Origin: an uncultured bacterium | GTDB taxonomy: Bacteria > Myxococcota_A > Polyangia > Polyangiales > Houyiibacteriaceae | Length of the DNA stretch: 64,000 bases | Assembly: GCA_938024995.1 (NCBI GenBank) | Contig: CALJDU010000040.1 | Coordinates: 1 to 64,000 of the forward strand | Direction of reading: 5' to 3' | Shown here: piece by piece, positions 8,874 through 19,407 of the stretch | Position numbering within the stretch: the stretch's first letter is position 1 | How the letters are laid out: every line of letters starts with the position of its first letter | The notes under the pieces: generated by a model | The model's database searches: none | Seen by the model: the letters and a program-made list of their open reading frames with translations, nothing else | Told to the model about the DNA's origin: nothing | Translations under genes and position numbers: made by a program

Positions 8874-9866
8874 TCAGGGAAGCGACGCGTCGAGGCGGGT
8901 GCGCGCCACGTCGGCCCACTCGCCGGACGGACAGAGCGAGAGGTACGCCTCCCAGTGCGAGGCCGCGCCTTCCCGCCCGACATCCTCAAGCGCGAGCGCG
9001 AGGTTGAAGTGCGCGTCGGCAAACGCAGGGTCCTCCTCGAGCGCAGACTCAAAACGTGAGATCGCGTCGTCCGCGTTCCCAGCCTCGAGCGCGAGGAAAC
9101 CCAGGTTGTAGTGCGCCTCGGGTTGCGCTGGATCGACGCGCAGCGCGTTCTCGTAGAGCGTCCGCGCTTCCTTCACGTCGCCGCGACGAAAGCGAAGGTT
9201 GCCGAGGTTGATAAAGCTCGTAACCAGCGCGGGATCGAGCCCCAAGGCGCGGCGATAGAGCTCCTCCGCGAGATCCCAACCGTCTTCGTGTTCATCCAAC
9301 CGGCACGCCTCGAGGTAGAGCTCGTAGGCCGCGCGCCGATCTACCGGTCGCGTCTCATGCCGCAGCACGCGCACGACATCTTCGCGGAGATCGTCGACCG
9401 CGAAGTCGAGGAGCTGCTGTCCCGTGACTGGTTCGAAGCTGCCGACCTCGTTCTTGACGACGACCGCTCCGCCCTCGGCGACGACCCGCAGCGAGGAGAG
9501 CGGTCGCGTGACCTTCGGTAGCGCGACCCGGAGCGCCTCGACCGACGCGCGCACGTGGCGAAGCGCGATACCTTGGTCGAGCAAACCGAGCGCGGTACGG
9601 ATCCGGATGAGATCCTGAAACGTGTAACAGCGACGCTTCCCGCGCGTCCCGGATGGCCGCACGAACTCAGAGCGATCCCAGTGCCGGAGGCGTCCGACCG
9701 ACACGTCGAAGAGCCGCGAGACCTCTTTTTGCGAGTAGAGCTCGGTGATCGGATCGTCGTCACCGGTACGCGGTCGGACCTCACGCGGCTCGGGCGCCGC
9801 GGGCGCGAGAGTGATCCGCTTCCCCTCCTGAAAGGAGACATGAATTACGTTGTCGTCTTCGCTCAT
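8874..9866 (-). CDS. MerR-type DNA-binding domain fused to TPR domain
   Basis: The protein of about 330 residues is a putative regulator. Near residues 43-115 it has a MerR-like winged helix (YSQKEVSRLFDVSVGRLRHW, then the wing with GKRRCYTFQDL and the IRTALGLLDQGIALRHV helix). A linker follows, then three or four TPRs from about 185 to the end (LVTSFINLGNLRFRRGDVKE, AHYNLGFLALEAGNADDAI, AHFNLALALEDVGREG). The classical MerR effector-binding helix is replaced by the TPR array, so I infer a protein rather than a small-molecule signal. ATG at 9866 is used; a GTG at 9872 is also possible. It converges on the giant TPR gene. Confidence 0.8.
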   Translation of the reverse strand: MSEDDNVIHVSFQEGKRITLAPAAPEPREVRPRTGDDDPITELYSQKEVSRLFDVSVGRLRHWDRSEFVRPSGTRGKRRCYTFQDLIRIRTALGLLDQGIALRHVRASVEALRVALPKVTRPLSSLRVVAEGGAVVVKNEVGSFEPVTGQQLLDFAVDDLREDVVRVLRHETRPVDRRAAYELYLEACRLDEHEDGWDLAEELYRRALGLDPALVTSFINLGNLRFRRGDVKEARTLYENALRVDPAQPEAHYNLGFLALEAGNADDAISRFESALEEDPAFADAHFNLALALEDVGREGAASHWEAYLSLCPSGEWADVARTRLDASLP

Positions 9867-9924
9867 TTGCACTTCGTCCGGGTATCGCGCTCGACGTCGC
9901 GAAGCCCGCTGGGCTGACCTGATG

Positions 9925-10362
9925 CTACGTCACGGAGAGTACGTCGAGGGGAACCTCAAGGTCGACGTCTACATGGACGTTTCCGTCTTCGATGGTGACG
10001 CGACTCTCGACGGTCGCCGTCCCCATGAGACGATGTGGGATGCGGCGCTGCGCTTCGGCGCGCGCGATCCGTGAAGCACGAAGCCGAACCCGCGCTGAGC
10101 CCGCGAGCGCGTCGCCGAGCTCCTCTTCTGGGACGTCACGCCCAAGGCGCGCGCCTATCTCGGAGACCGGAATCGTGAGCATGGTGCTCCCGAAATAGGT
10201 CTCCTCGCGCACCTGGCCCTCCGAGAGAACCTCAGCGCACTGAAAGAGCAGCTCCTCAACGCCCCGCGAAACCACCTGCTGCGATCTCGATTGCGTGAAA
10301 GCGCGCAGGCGCCCACGCGCGAGGGAAGGTCCGTTTCGAGGTGGTTTCGGGTTTCGTCTCAT
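9925..10362 (-). CDS. unrecognised protein, about 145 residues
   Basis: I do not recognise this protein. From the ATG at 10362 it has a basic N terminus (MRRNPKPPRNGP), a helical central part (QQVVSRGVEELLFQCAEVL) and a C-terminal strand-rich end (TIEDGNVHVDVDLEVPLDVL). There is no signal peptide or membrane segment, so it is probably cytoplasmic. A GAGG lies four bases before the chosen ATG; a TTG at 10404 would add 14 residues that do not look coding. It lies upstream of, and on the same strand as, the MerR/TPR gene with a gap of about 58 bases, so the two may be co-transcribed. Confidence 0.6.
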   Translation of the reverse strand: MRRNPKPPRNGPSLARGRLRAFTQSRSQQVVSRGVEELLFQCAEVLSEGQVREETYFGSTMLTIPVSEIGARLGRDVPEEELGDALAGSARVRLRASRIARAEAQRRIPHRLMGTATVESRVTIEDGNVHVDVDLEVPLDVLSVT

Positions 10363-10429
10363 CGCCTCAAAGCAAATCCTACATAGACCTACATTGGCGT
10401 ACAACTTATGAGCTGCTACATGGTCGAGT

Positions 10430-11080
10430 GTGAAGCCCGCAGCCCGACCGCTCGCGTTTCTTTCCGACGTTCACGGGAACCTCACCGCTCTCGAAGCGGT
10501 CATGCAGGTCCTCGCGGATCGTGGGGTCGTCGACGTCTTCGTCGCGGGAGACCTTCTCTATGGTGGCGACGAGTCCCTCGAAGTGTGGCAGCGACTACAA
10601 CGCGCGAGCGCGCAGTGTACGCGCGGCCTGAGCGACACTGCCCTCTTCATGGTGGACCCCGACGCCCTTCGCCCCGCCGATGCGCACGAGCAGTCCATGG
10701 CGGAGCGCTTCGTCTCGACTCGACGCGCGCTCGGCGATCTCGTGATTGAACAGCTGCGGCGTTTGCCCGAGCGGCTCCGTGTACCGATGCTCGACGGCAA
10801 CGAGATCCTGATGGTCCACGGCTCCCCGCTCGATTCCTCGCAAGAGATCAGCCACGACATGGGCGATGACGAGATCGCGACGCTCCTTAACGATGACCCC
10901 GCGACCCTCGTCGTGTGCGGCGGGAGCCATGTTCCGTTTCAGCGACGGGTCGGCGCGCATCACGTCGTGAACGTCGGCTCGGTCGGCGCTGCCCCCGAAG
11001 GAAGCGTCGCCCACTACACGATCATCACGCCTCGCATGGACGGCGCAGAGGTCGCGCAAGACTTCGTGCAGTTCGGCTAG
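10430..11080 (+). CDS. calcineurin-like metallophosphoesterase
   Basis: This is a predicted dinuclear-metal phosphoesterase of 216 residues. Motif I is LAFLSDVHGN, motif II VFVAGDLLYGG, the histidine of motif IV is in ILMVHGSPLD, and the C-terminal metal motif is VVCGGSHVPFQR. The family's third motif, normally GNH(D/E), appears as RGLSD, so the usual Asn-His pair is missing. The preceding gene is divergent. The start is a GTG at 10430; no better ATG is in frame before the first strand. The substrate is unknown; YfcE/MJ0936-type phosphodiesterases are the nearest fold class. Confidence 0.8.
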   Translation: MKPAARPLAFLSDVHGNLTALEAVMQVLADRGVVDVFVAGDLLYGGDESLEVWQRLQRASAQCTRGLSDTALFMVDPDALRPADAHEQSMAERFVSTRRALGDLVIEQLRRLPERLRVPMLDGNEILMVHGSPLDSSQEISHDMGDDEIATLLNDDPATLVVCGGSHVPFQRRVGAHHVVNVGSVGAAPEGSVAHYTIITPRMDGAEVAQDFVQFG

Positions 11081-11127
11081 TTCGTTTCGCGAACCCGCGG
11101 CGGCTGTTGCCGGTCCCGTAACTCGCC

Positions 11128-12435
11128 CTAGCCGGTCGCGATGCGGCGCGTCGTCTCGTTGGTCCGCACCTCGACCCGCGTCACGTGCCGGGAATCCGCC
11201 TCGAGAACATGGAGCTCGATCGACCCCGCCAACACGCGGTCACCGATCTTCGGCACCCGTCCGGCCAGCTGCGCGACCATTCCGCCGAGCGACTCGTACT
11301 CGCCCTCGGGCAGCTCCGCGCCGATCCGCTCCGCGAGGTCGTGAACCGAGATCGCGGCGTCGACCACGTAACGCCCGTGGCCGCGGTCCTGAAGGAGCAG
11401 CACCTCGTCGTCGTGCTCGTCTTCGATCTCGCCGACGATCTCTTCGAGGATGTCCTCGAGCGTGACGATACCGACCGTTCCGCCGAACTCATCCACCGCG
11501 ACCGCCAGGTGCAAGCGACGGCTCTGCATCTCGCGAAGGAGCGTCTCGATCTTCGAGGACTCCTGCGTCAGGAACACTGGGCGACGAACGACCTCGCCGA
11601 GCTTCACCTCTTCGATACCATCCTGCGCGACGCGGTAGAGGTCCTTGGCGTAGAGCACGCCGACGACTTCGTCGATCGTCTCGGCGTAGACGGGATAACG
11701 ACTGTGTCCTGACTCCTCGATGCGCTCGATGACGTCCGCGACCGGCGTAACGAGAGAGAAGGCGACCATCTTCGGCCGCGGAACCATAACCTCGCGGACC
11801 AGCGTCTCCTTGAACTCGAGAACGCTGAGGAGGAGCTGCGCGTGGTTCTCCTCGATGCCGCCGGACTCTTCGCCGCGCTCGATCATGTGCTCGACCGCGG
11901 CAGCCGTCAGCCCGCGATCATCTTCGGGCGCCTCGATCGCGCGGGTGAGCGAGCGCTGCGTAAAGACGATGGGCCAGGCCAAGGGCGCGAGTATGAGCTC
12001 TAACGGCCGCGCCGCGGCGAGGAGCGGGACGGCCCATCGCGTCGCCATCTGCCGACACAGCGCCGCGAGCGCGCCCGCGACGAAACCGTAGCCAAGGACC
12101 ACCAACGCGATCGCGAGAAGCGTTCGCTCGATCCCTCCGCCCAAGGAAACGTAGGTCGCCGCCGAAGACGCCGCCGCGATCCCGATCACTCTCCCGAGCC
12201 GAAGCCGGGCGCGTATCGCGTGGAGCCGGTCGAGCGCCTTGGTCGCGATTTTCGCCTGTCGACCCTCGCCGTCCGCGATCGCGTGGAGCCGGTCTTCGCC
12301 GAGCGCCTCAAGCGCGGCGCTGACTCCGGAGAGGAACGCCGCCAGCGACACGCCCGAGGCGATGGTCACTGCGGCATAGGTAGATGGATCGTCCAAAATG
12401 GTTCGCGCGGAACGGCCGGGCCAAGAGCGGTGCAC
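11128..12435 (-). CDS. CNNM/CorC (hemolysin C-like) family membrane protein
   Basis: Three hydrophobic helices in the first 140 residues (around YAAVTIASGVSLAAFLS, VIGIAAASSAATYVSL and LLAIALVVLGYGFVAGALA) form a CNNM-type membrane domain. A CBS pair follows (VREVMVPRPKMVAFS, then HLAVAVDEFGGTVGIVTLED), and the C-terminal CorC_HlyC domain begins near RYVVDAAISVHDLAE. Members of this family are associated with magnesium/cobalt transport or resistance. The 435-residue length is normal. The start is a GTG with no obvious ribosome site, so the true start may lie some 15 codons in. It is preceded by an unusual 74-bp direct repeat. Confidence 0.85.
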   Translation of the reverse strand: MHRSWPGRSARTILDDPSTYAAVTIASGVSLAAFLSGVSAALEALGEDRLHAIADGEGRQAKIATKALDRLHAIRARLRLGRVIGIAAASSAATYVSLGGGIERTLLAIALVVLGYGFVAGALAALCRQMATRWAVPLLAAARPLELILAPLAWPIVFTQRSLTRAIEAPEDDRGLTAAAVEHMIERGEESGGIEENHAQLLLSVLEFKETLVREVMVPRPKMVAFSLVTPVADVIERIEESGHSRYPVYAETIDEVVGVLYAKDLYRVAQDGIEEVKLGEVVRRPVFLTQESSKIETLLREMQSRRLHLAVAVDEFGGTVGIVTLEDILEEIVGEIEDEHDDEVLLLQDRGHGRYVVDAAISVHDLAERIGAELPEGEYESLGGMVAQLAGRVPKIGDRVLAGSIELHVLEADSRHVTRVEVRTNETTRRIATG

Positions 12436-12527
12436 CAGGTCGCGCTGCCGGTGCGGCTCACCTCGACTCTATCCGACCTTTGGAGAGCCCCGCAACCCGC
12501 CGCGACGTCCAGGCCAGGCCGGGACGC

Positions 12528-12601
12528 CAGGCGCGGGTTCCGGAGCGCAGCGGAGAACGCGCGGCGATGGCGCCGCAGGTGCGGGAACCAAAAACATCGT
12601 T
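12528..12601. repeat. 74-bp intergenic direct repeat, copy 1
   Basis: An exact 74-base sequence begins CAGGCGCGGGTTCCGGAGCG and ends AACATCGTT; the second copy starts 88 bases further on. Inside it, GCGGCG and CGCCGC form a short hairpin, and outer GGTTCC and GGAACC can pair. It is non-coding and lies in the 3' flank of argB and the 5' flank of the CorC-like gene. Confidence 0.95.
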
Positions 12602-12615
12602 CCCGCACAGGCGCT

Positions 12616-12689
12616 CAGGCGCGGGTTCCGGAGCGCAGCGGAGAACGCGCGGCGATGGCGCCGCAGGTGCGGGAACCAAAAACATCGTT
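12616..12689. repeat. 74-bp intergenic direct repeat, copy 2
   Basis: This copy is identical to the first across 74 bases, with a 14-base spacer (12602-12615) that itself contains CCCGCACAGGCG. It ends two bases before the argB stop codon, so transcripts of argB would carry both copies in their 3' end. Confidence 0.95.
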
Positions 12690-12691
12690 TG

Positions 12692-13567
12692 TCAGGGCGC
12701 GCCGACGATCTCCGTGCCGATGCCCTTATCCGTGAAGATCTCGAAGAGCATCGCGTGCTTCACGCGGCCATCGATGATGTGTGACTTGTTCACACCGGAC
12801 GTCACCGCCGAGAGCGCGCACAAGACCTTGGGGATCATGCCGCCCGCGATCACCCCGTCGTCGATCATCGATTGAATCTCGCGCGCATGAAGCGAGCTCT
12901 GAACAACCCCGGCCACGTCGTTGACGCCCGCGATATCGGTCATCAGGACCAGCTTCCGGGCGCGCAGCGCCTCCGCCACCTTGCCCGCGACCGTATCGGC
13001 GTTGACGTTCAGCGAAGCCCCAGCAGCGTCAACCGCGACAGGCGCGATGACGGGGATAAACCCGCTCGCGACCAGGCGCTCGATGACGTCCGGGTTGATG
13101 TGCTCAACGCGACCTACGCGGCCAGGGTCGACCTGTCGTCCAGAGCGCGTCGTCATCGAGGTCACCCGGCGCGCGCGCACGAACGCGTCGTCGCGCCCGG
13201 TCAGCCCCACCGCGCGTCCCCCGGCGCTCCCGATCAGCGACACGATCTCTTGGTTCACGCGCCCACCAAGGACCATCTCGACAACCTTCATCGTCTCGTC
13301 GTCGGTGACCCGGAGACCTTCCACGCGTTCGCTTGAGGCGCCGAGCGACCGCAGCGTCTCGTCAATCTGCGGACCGCCCCCGTGGACGACGACCGGGTGG
13401 ATGCCGACGTACTTCATCAGCACGACGTCCCGCGCGAAGCTCTCGCGAAGGCCGTCGTCCACCATGGCGTGGCCGCCGTACTTGATCACAAACACCTCGC
13501 CGTGGAAGCGACGGATGTACGGGAGGGCCTCGTGGAGTACGGCCGCTTTCTCGATCAGCTCCTGCAT
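12692..13567 (-). CDS. argB: acetylglutamate kinase
   Basis: ArgB phosphorylates N-acetylglutamate, the second step of arginine synthesis in the cytoplasm. The 291-residue protein is full length, with FVIKYGGHAMVDD near the N terminus, VVVHGGGPQID, the LNVNADTVAGKVAEAL nucleotide region and VIAGGMIPKV near the C terminus. It is transcribed away from argD, leaving a 104-base divergent promoter region (13568-13671) in which I could not find a convincing ArgR box. The 3' end runs into the 74-bp repeats. Confidence 0.97.
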   Translation of the reverse strand: MQELIEKAAVLHEALPYIRRFHGEVFVIKYGGHAMVDDGLRESFARDVVLMKYVGIHPVVVHGGGPQIDETLRSLGASSERVEGLRVTDDETMKVVEMVLGGRVNQEIVSLIGSAGGRAVGLTGRDDAFVRARRVTSMTTRSGRQVDPGRVGRVEHINPDVIERLVASGFIPVIAPVAVDAAGASLNVNADTVAGKVAEALRARKLVLMTDIAGVNDVAGVVQSSLHAREIQSMIDDGVIAGGMIPKVLCALSAVTSGVNKSHIIDGRVKHAMLFEIFTDKGIGTEIVGAP

Positions 13568-13671
13568 ACGCTGGGGATATCACGTCCAAACTCGTTTGCG
13601 ATTTTGTCCGCTTGGCCGAGCGGCACGAAGCCCCTCCTGCGCGTTTTTCCGCAACCTGCTAGATCCTTCGG

Positions 13672-14919
13672 ATGGCGACCAACATCAGCGAACCGCTCAC
13701 GGGTGAACCCCTCCAGCGCGAGCTCCTCGACCTTGCCGAGCGTGCGCAATTCCCGAACTACCGACCTGCCCCCTTTGTCTTGAGCGAGGGCAGCGGATGC
13801 CGCGTCAAAGACGTCTCTGGGCGGAGCTACCTGGACCTCGCGGGAGGCATCGCGGTCCTCGCGGTGGGCCACTGTCACCCGAGGCTCTCAGCGGCCATCG
13901 CCAAACAAGCGAGCCAGCTGATGCACGTCAGCAACCTCTTCTACAACGACCGCGCCATTGAGCTGGCCGGAGAGCTGACCCGCCGAACAGTTTTCGATCG
14001 CGTCTTCTTCTGCAACAGCGGAGCGGAGGCGAACGAAGCGCTGCTCAAGCTCGCCCGTCGTTACCACTACGAACAAGGCGACAAAGAACGCGTGAAGCTC
14101 ATCTCCACGATCGGGAGCTTTCACGGGCGCTCGATGGGCGCGCTCTCGCTGACCGGGCAGGCGAAGTATCACAAGGGGATGGAGCCGCTCGTCCCCGAGG
14201 TCGTGCACGTGCCCTACGGCGACATCGCCGCGATGCGCGAAGCGATCGACGACCGCACCGCCGGCGTCCTGCTGGAACCGATCCAGGCCGAGGGCGGGTT
14301 GATCGTGGGCGACGACGAGTTCTTCCGCGAACTGCGCGCGCTCTGCACCGAGCGCGGCGCGCTCTTGCTCTTCGACGAGGTCCAGACCGGCTACGGACGA
14401 ACCGGCCGGTTCCTCGCGCGTGAACACAGCGGCGTCGTCCCCGACGCCTGCGCGCTCGCCAAAGGCATCGGCGGTGGCTTCCCCCTCGGCGCGATGCTCA
14501 CGACGGAACGGATGGCGAAGGCCCTGCCGCCAGGGGCGCACGCGACAACGTTCGGAGGCAACGCCTTGGCGTGCGCCGCTGGGCTCGCGGTTCTTCAGAT
14601 CATGGACGACGAGAACCTGATCGTGAACGCCACAACGATGGGCGTTCATCTTGAGGAGCACCTGACGTCCATGGTCGACGACTTTGAGGCGGCCGAAGAG
14701 GCGCGTGGCCGAGGTCTGCTCCGCGGCATCAAGCTCGCGGACGGAATCGATCCCCGCGGAGTCTTGATCGCGCTGCGTGATCACGGCGTCCTGGCGACGC
14801 TGGCGGGCGGCGTGGTCTTGCGCATCTCGCCCCCGCTCACGGTGACGCGCGACGAGCTCGACGAAGGCGTCGAGGCCATCCGCAGAGTCCTCAAGGATCC
14901 CCCGAGGCTCGCGTCGTGA
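13672..14919 (+). CDS. argD: acetylornithine aminotransferase
   Basis: This is a PLP-dependent class III aminotransferase that converts N-acetylglutamate semialdehyde to N-acetylornithine. Its 415 residues show NSGAEANEALLKLARR, GSFHGRSMG, LLFDEVQTGYGRTG (metal-like Asp of the PLP pocket), and the Schiff-base lysine in CALAKGIGGGFPLGA. Family members can also act on succinyldiaminopimelate. The gene overlaps argF by four bases (GTGA), so translation is probably coupled. Confidence 0.95.
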   Translation: MATNISEPLTGEPLQRELLDLAERAQFPNYRPAPFVLSEGSGCRVKDVSGRSYLDLAGGIAVLAVGHCHPRLSAAIAKQASQLMHVSNLFYNDRAIELAGELTRRTVFDRVFFCNSGAEANEALLKLARRYHYEQGDKERVKLISTIGSFHGRSMGALSLTGQAKYHKGMEPLVPEVVHVPYGDIAAMREAIDDRTAGVLLEPIQAEGGLIVGDDEFFRELRALCTERGALLLFDEVQTGYGRTGRFLAREHSGVVPDACALAKGIGGGFPLGAMLTTERMAKALPPGAHATTFGGNALACAAGLAVLQIMDDENLIVNATTMGVHLEEHLTSMVDDFEAAEEARGRGLLRGIKLADGIDPRGVLIALRDHGVLATLAGGVVLRISPPLTVTRDELDEGVEAIRRVLKDPPRLAS

Positions 14920-15830
14920 GCACCTCCCCCGCCAAGCACTTCCTCACGCTCCTTGATCTAACCCGCGAGGAACTCGATGGGCTCTTGGACCTCGCGGACC
15001 GTCTCAAGTTCGAGCGCGGAACCCACGAGAAGCCGCTCGCAGGAAAGACCGTCGCGATCGTCTTGGAGAAGGCGTCCACGCGGACCCGGCTCTCGTTCGA
15101 GGTGGGCGCGCATGAACTCGGCGCGATGCCGACGACGTTGATCGCGCAGCACACGCAAATGGGACGCGGCGAGCCGCTCACGGACACCGCCAAGATGTTC
15201 TCCCGCTTTGTCCACGCGGTTGTCTATCGGACCCACGGTCACGAGAAGGTGGTGGAGCTGGCGAGCGCCGCGACGATCCCGATCATCAACGGGCTCTCCG
15301 ACAGCGTGCACCCCTGTCAGCTACTGGCGGACCTGATGACGATTCGCGAGCACCGCGGCGCGATCGATGGGGAGCGCGTGGCTTGGATCGGGGACGGCAA
15401 CAACATGGCGCACTCGTACCTGTACGCCGCTGCGCGTTACGCGATTGACCTTCGCCTCGCGTGTCCAGACGGCTACGATCCCGACCCCGCCATCGTCGCC
15501 AGAGCGCGCGAGCTTGGGGCCAACGTCACCCTCACCCGCGACCCCAACGAAGCTGCCGCAGGCGCGACCGTGGTCACCACCGATGTCTTCACCAGCATGG
15601 GACAGGAAGACGAAGCCGCCACGCGACTGGAGGCCTTTTCAGGGTTTCAGGTCGATGATCAGCTGATGGCGCGCGCGGACGAGGACGCGGTGTTTCTTCA
15701 TTGTCTCCCAGCTCACCGCGGCGAAGAGGTCAGCGCGAGCGTCCTCGAGGGCAACGCGAGTCGCGTTTTCGACCAGGCGGAGAACCGTCTACACGCTCAA
15801 AAGGCCCTGCTCGTGACGCTCCTGTGCTGA
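14916..15830 (+). CDS. argF: ornithine carbamoyltransferase
   Basis: The enzyme joins ornithine and carbamoyl phosphate to give citrulline. Its 304 residues show the carbamoyl-phosphate loop STRTR, the HPCQLLADL motif, and FLHCLPAHRGEEV near the C terminus, all typical of anabolic OTCases. Translation starts at a GTG within the argD stop (GTGA). The next gene begins 112 bases later and is not an arginine gene. Confidence 0.96.
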   Translation: MSTSPAKHFLTLLDLTREELDGLLDLADRLKFERGTHEKPLAGKTVAIVLEKASTRTRLSFEVGAHELGAMPTTLIAQHTQMGRGEPLTDTAKMFSRFVHAVVYRTHGHEKVVELASAATIPIINGLSDSVHPCQLLADLMTIREHRGAIDGERVAWIGDGNNMAHSYLYAAARYAIDLRLACPDGYDPDPAIVARARELGANVTLTRDPNEAAAGATVVTTDVFTSMGQEDEAATRLEAFSGFQVDDQLMARADEDAVFLHCLPAHRGEEVSASVLEGNASRVFDQAENRLHAQKALLVTLLC

Positions 15831-15942
15831 TGAGCCCGTTGCGTGATCTGCTTCGACGCTTGCGATCTGGCGCGGCACGATGCAGAGCTAGCAGGCTGCC
15901 GGAAAAGTCGCTGGATGCGATTTGTGATGTTGCCGCGAGCGA

Positions 15943-17454
15943 ATGAAAGTACCGACCCTCAAAGAAGGAGCTGACCTGCGAACGCTCAATCTGAGCGCGT
16001 CGGACGGGTTTGTTCTTTCGCAGATCGACGGGAAGACCGCGCTCGGCGACATCTCCGACGCGACCGGGATCCCCGTTGAGCAGGTTCGCAAGTTGGTCGA
16101 TCGGCTGGTCCAGCTCGGGCTGATGGAGTGGCGGGAAACCGAACCCACCAAGCCGAGCAGTCGGAAGCCCGCGCACCCGCGGCGCGCGGTCACGAGGCCG
16201 CCTCCGCCCGACGCTGCGCGCGTTCTCTACGATCCGGCTGAGCTCGACGAAGACGTTGAGATCAACATGGAGACCAAGCGGATGATCTTGGACGCGTTCT
16301 ATCGCGTCAGCACCCAGGACCACTACGAGGTGCTCGAGGTCCCGCGGAACTCCGAGAAGAAGGACATTCGGACCGCCTACTTCCGGTTGAGCAAGGTCTT
16401 CCACACCGACCGGTTCTTCGGAAAGAATCTCGGCTCCTACCAGTCGAAGATGGAAGCGGTCTTCAAGCGGCTCACCGAAGCGTACGAGACCCTCTCTCGA
16501 AAGAAGACCCGCGCCTCCTACGACGACTACCTCACGCTCACCGACCTCACCCAAGCGGCACAAGAAGCGACCGAGACGCGGCGTCACCGAACGCTCATCA
16601 CGAAACAGCGAAAGCGGAAGTCACGTCCGCCCGTGATCACCGAGGAGATCTTCAACCCGTTCCATCCGCAGCAACCGTCGAAGCGCGCGGACCCGGAGAT
16701 GCGAGACTCGCGCGCACCGATCGACGAGCCGGCCGCGACGACTCCGGTCGAACCGAGACCGTTGCGGTCGGAGGCCGAGCGTCGAAAGCGAGCACGCGCG
16801 CTCCTTGATCGTCGCCTGGGTCGACGCGGACGTCGCGGCTCGTCGAAGTCCATCCCGAAGCCGGAAGAACCCAAGCTGGGTCGCGATGAACGGCTCAAGG
16901 GCCTCGCGCGGTCGCTGAAGGAGTCCGCGGCGCTCACCGGCGGAGTCGATCGCGTCGATCGCCACATCGCTGAAGCGAGGGCGGCGCGCGCTTCGGGCGA
17001 CCTTGTCCGCGCGACCAACAGCCTCCGCCTCGCGCTCTCGATGGACGAGGAACGCCCGGGTCTTCAGGCAGAGTATGACGAGGTCAAGAGCATCCTCGCG
17101 ACCAGCCTTGCCGACACCTACGCCAAGCAAGCCGAGTACGAAGAGAAGCAAAAGAAGTGGGCCCAAGCCGCGCTTTCGTGGATCAAGGTCATCGAAGGTC
17201 GGCCGACGGACGTGCTCTCACATGAGCGCGCGGTGGTCGCGCTGCTCAAAGCCAACGGCGATCTCCGCGCCGCGCAGAAGTTCGCGGTGGAGGCGACACG
17301 GCTCGCTCCCCAAAGCGTCACCGCCCGGACCCTCCTCGGTCAGGTGTACGTCGCGCTCGGCATGACACTGAACGCACGTCGGGAGCTTCAAGCCGCCGCG
17401 AAGCTCGATCCCGCGGACAACCGGGTCAAGAATCTCCTCAGCGAGCTGAAGTAG
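15943..17454 (+). CDS. J-domain-like protein with N-terminal winged-helix-like module and C-terminal TPRs
   Basis: The 503 residues contain three parts. Residues about 10-63 form a small helical module (LSQIDGKTALGDISDATGIP). Residues about 125-198 are J-domain-like (DHYEVLEVPRNSEKKDIRTA, then AYFRLSKVFH, and an AYETLSRKKTRASYD end); the invariant HPD is HTD at residues 154-156 (codons 16402-16410). After a basic linker, about 345-503 form TPR-like helices. J domains stimulate Hsp70 ATPase, and a DnaK paralog lies about 120 bases downstream, so I infer a dedicated co-chaperone. The Pro to Thr change may weaken stimulation. No membrane segment is seen. Confidence 0.8.
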   Translation: MKVPTLKEGADLRTLNLSASDGFVLSQIDGKTALGDISDATGIPVEQVRKLVDRLVQLGLMEWRETEPTKPSSRKPAHPRRAVTRPPPPDAARVLYDPAELDEDVEINMETKRMILDAFYRVSTQDHYEVLEVPRNSEKKDIRTAYFRLSKVFHTDRFFGKNLGSYQSKMEAVFKRLTEAYETLSRKKTRASYDDYLTLTDLTQAAQEATETRRHRTLITKQRKRKSRPPVITEEIFNPFHPQQPSKRADPEMRDSRAPIDEPAATTPVEPRPLRSEAERRKRARALLDRRLGRRGRRGSSKSIPKPEEPKLGRDERLKGLARSLKESAALTGGVDRVDRHIAEARAARASGDLVRATNSLRLALSMDEERPGLQAEYDEVKSILATSLADTYAKQAEYEEKQKKWAQAALSWIKVIEGRPTDVLSHERAVVALLKANGDLRAAQKFAVEATRLAPQSVTARTLLGQVYVALGMTLNARRELQAAAKLDPADNRVKNLLSELK

Positions 17455-17572
17455 CCTCCGAATACGCCGTCGGGCCGTTATGCGGTCCGCCTTTCAGGCA
17501 ACTACGCATCCTTCTCTGCTAGCTTTCGTGTCGGCTGCTAGGATGCAGCGTCACCGTGAGAAACCGGAGCGT

Positions 17573-19405
<1,833 letters not shown>

Positions 19406-19407
19406 GC

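Noticed and set aside
12528..12689. CRISPR-like repeat-spacer
   Set aside because: Only two 74-base copies with a 14-base spacer, no cas genes; this is not a CRISPR layout.
15868..15895. sigma-54 promoter before the J-like gene
   Set aside because: GGCACGATGCAGAGC looks similar, but GG and GC are not ten bases apart in either alignment.
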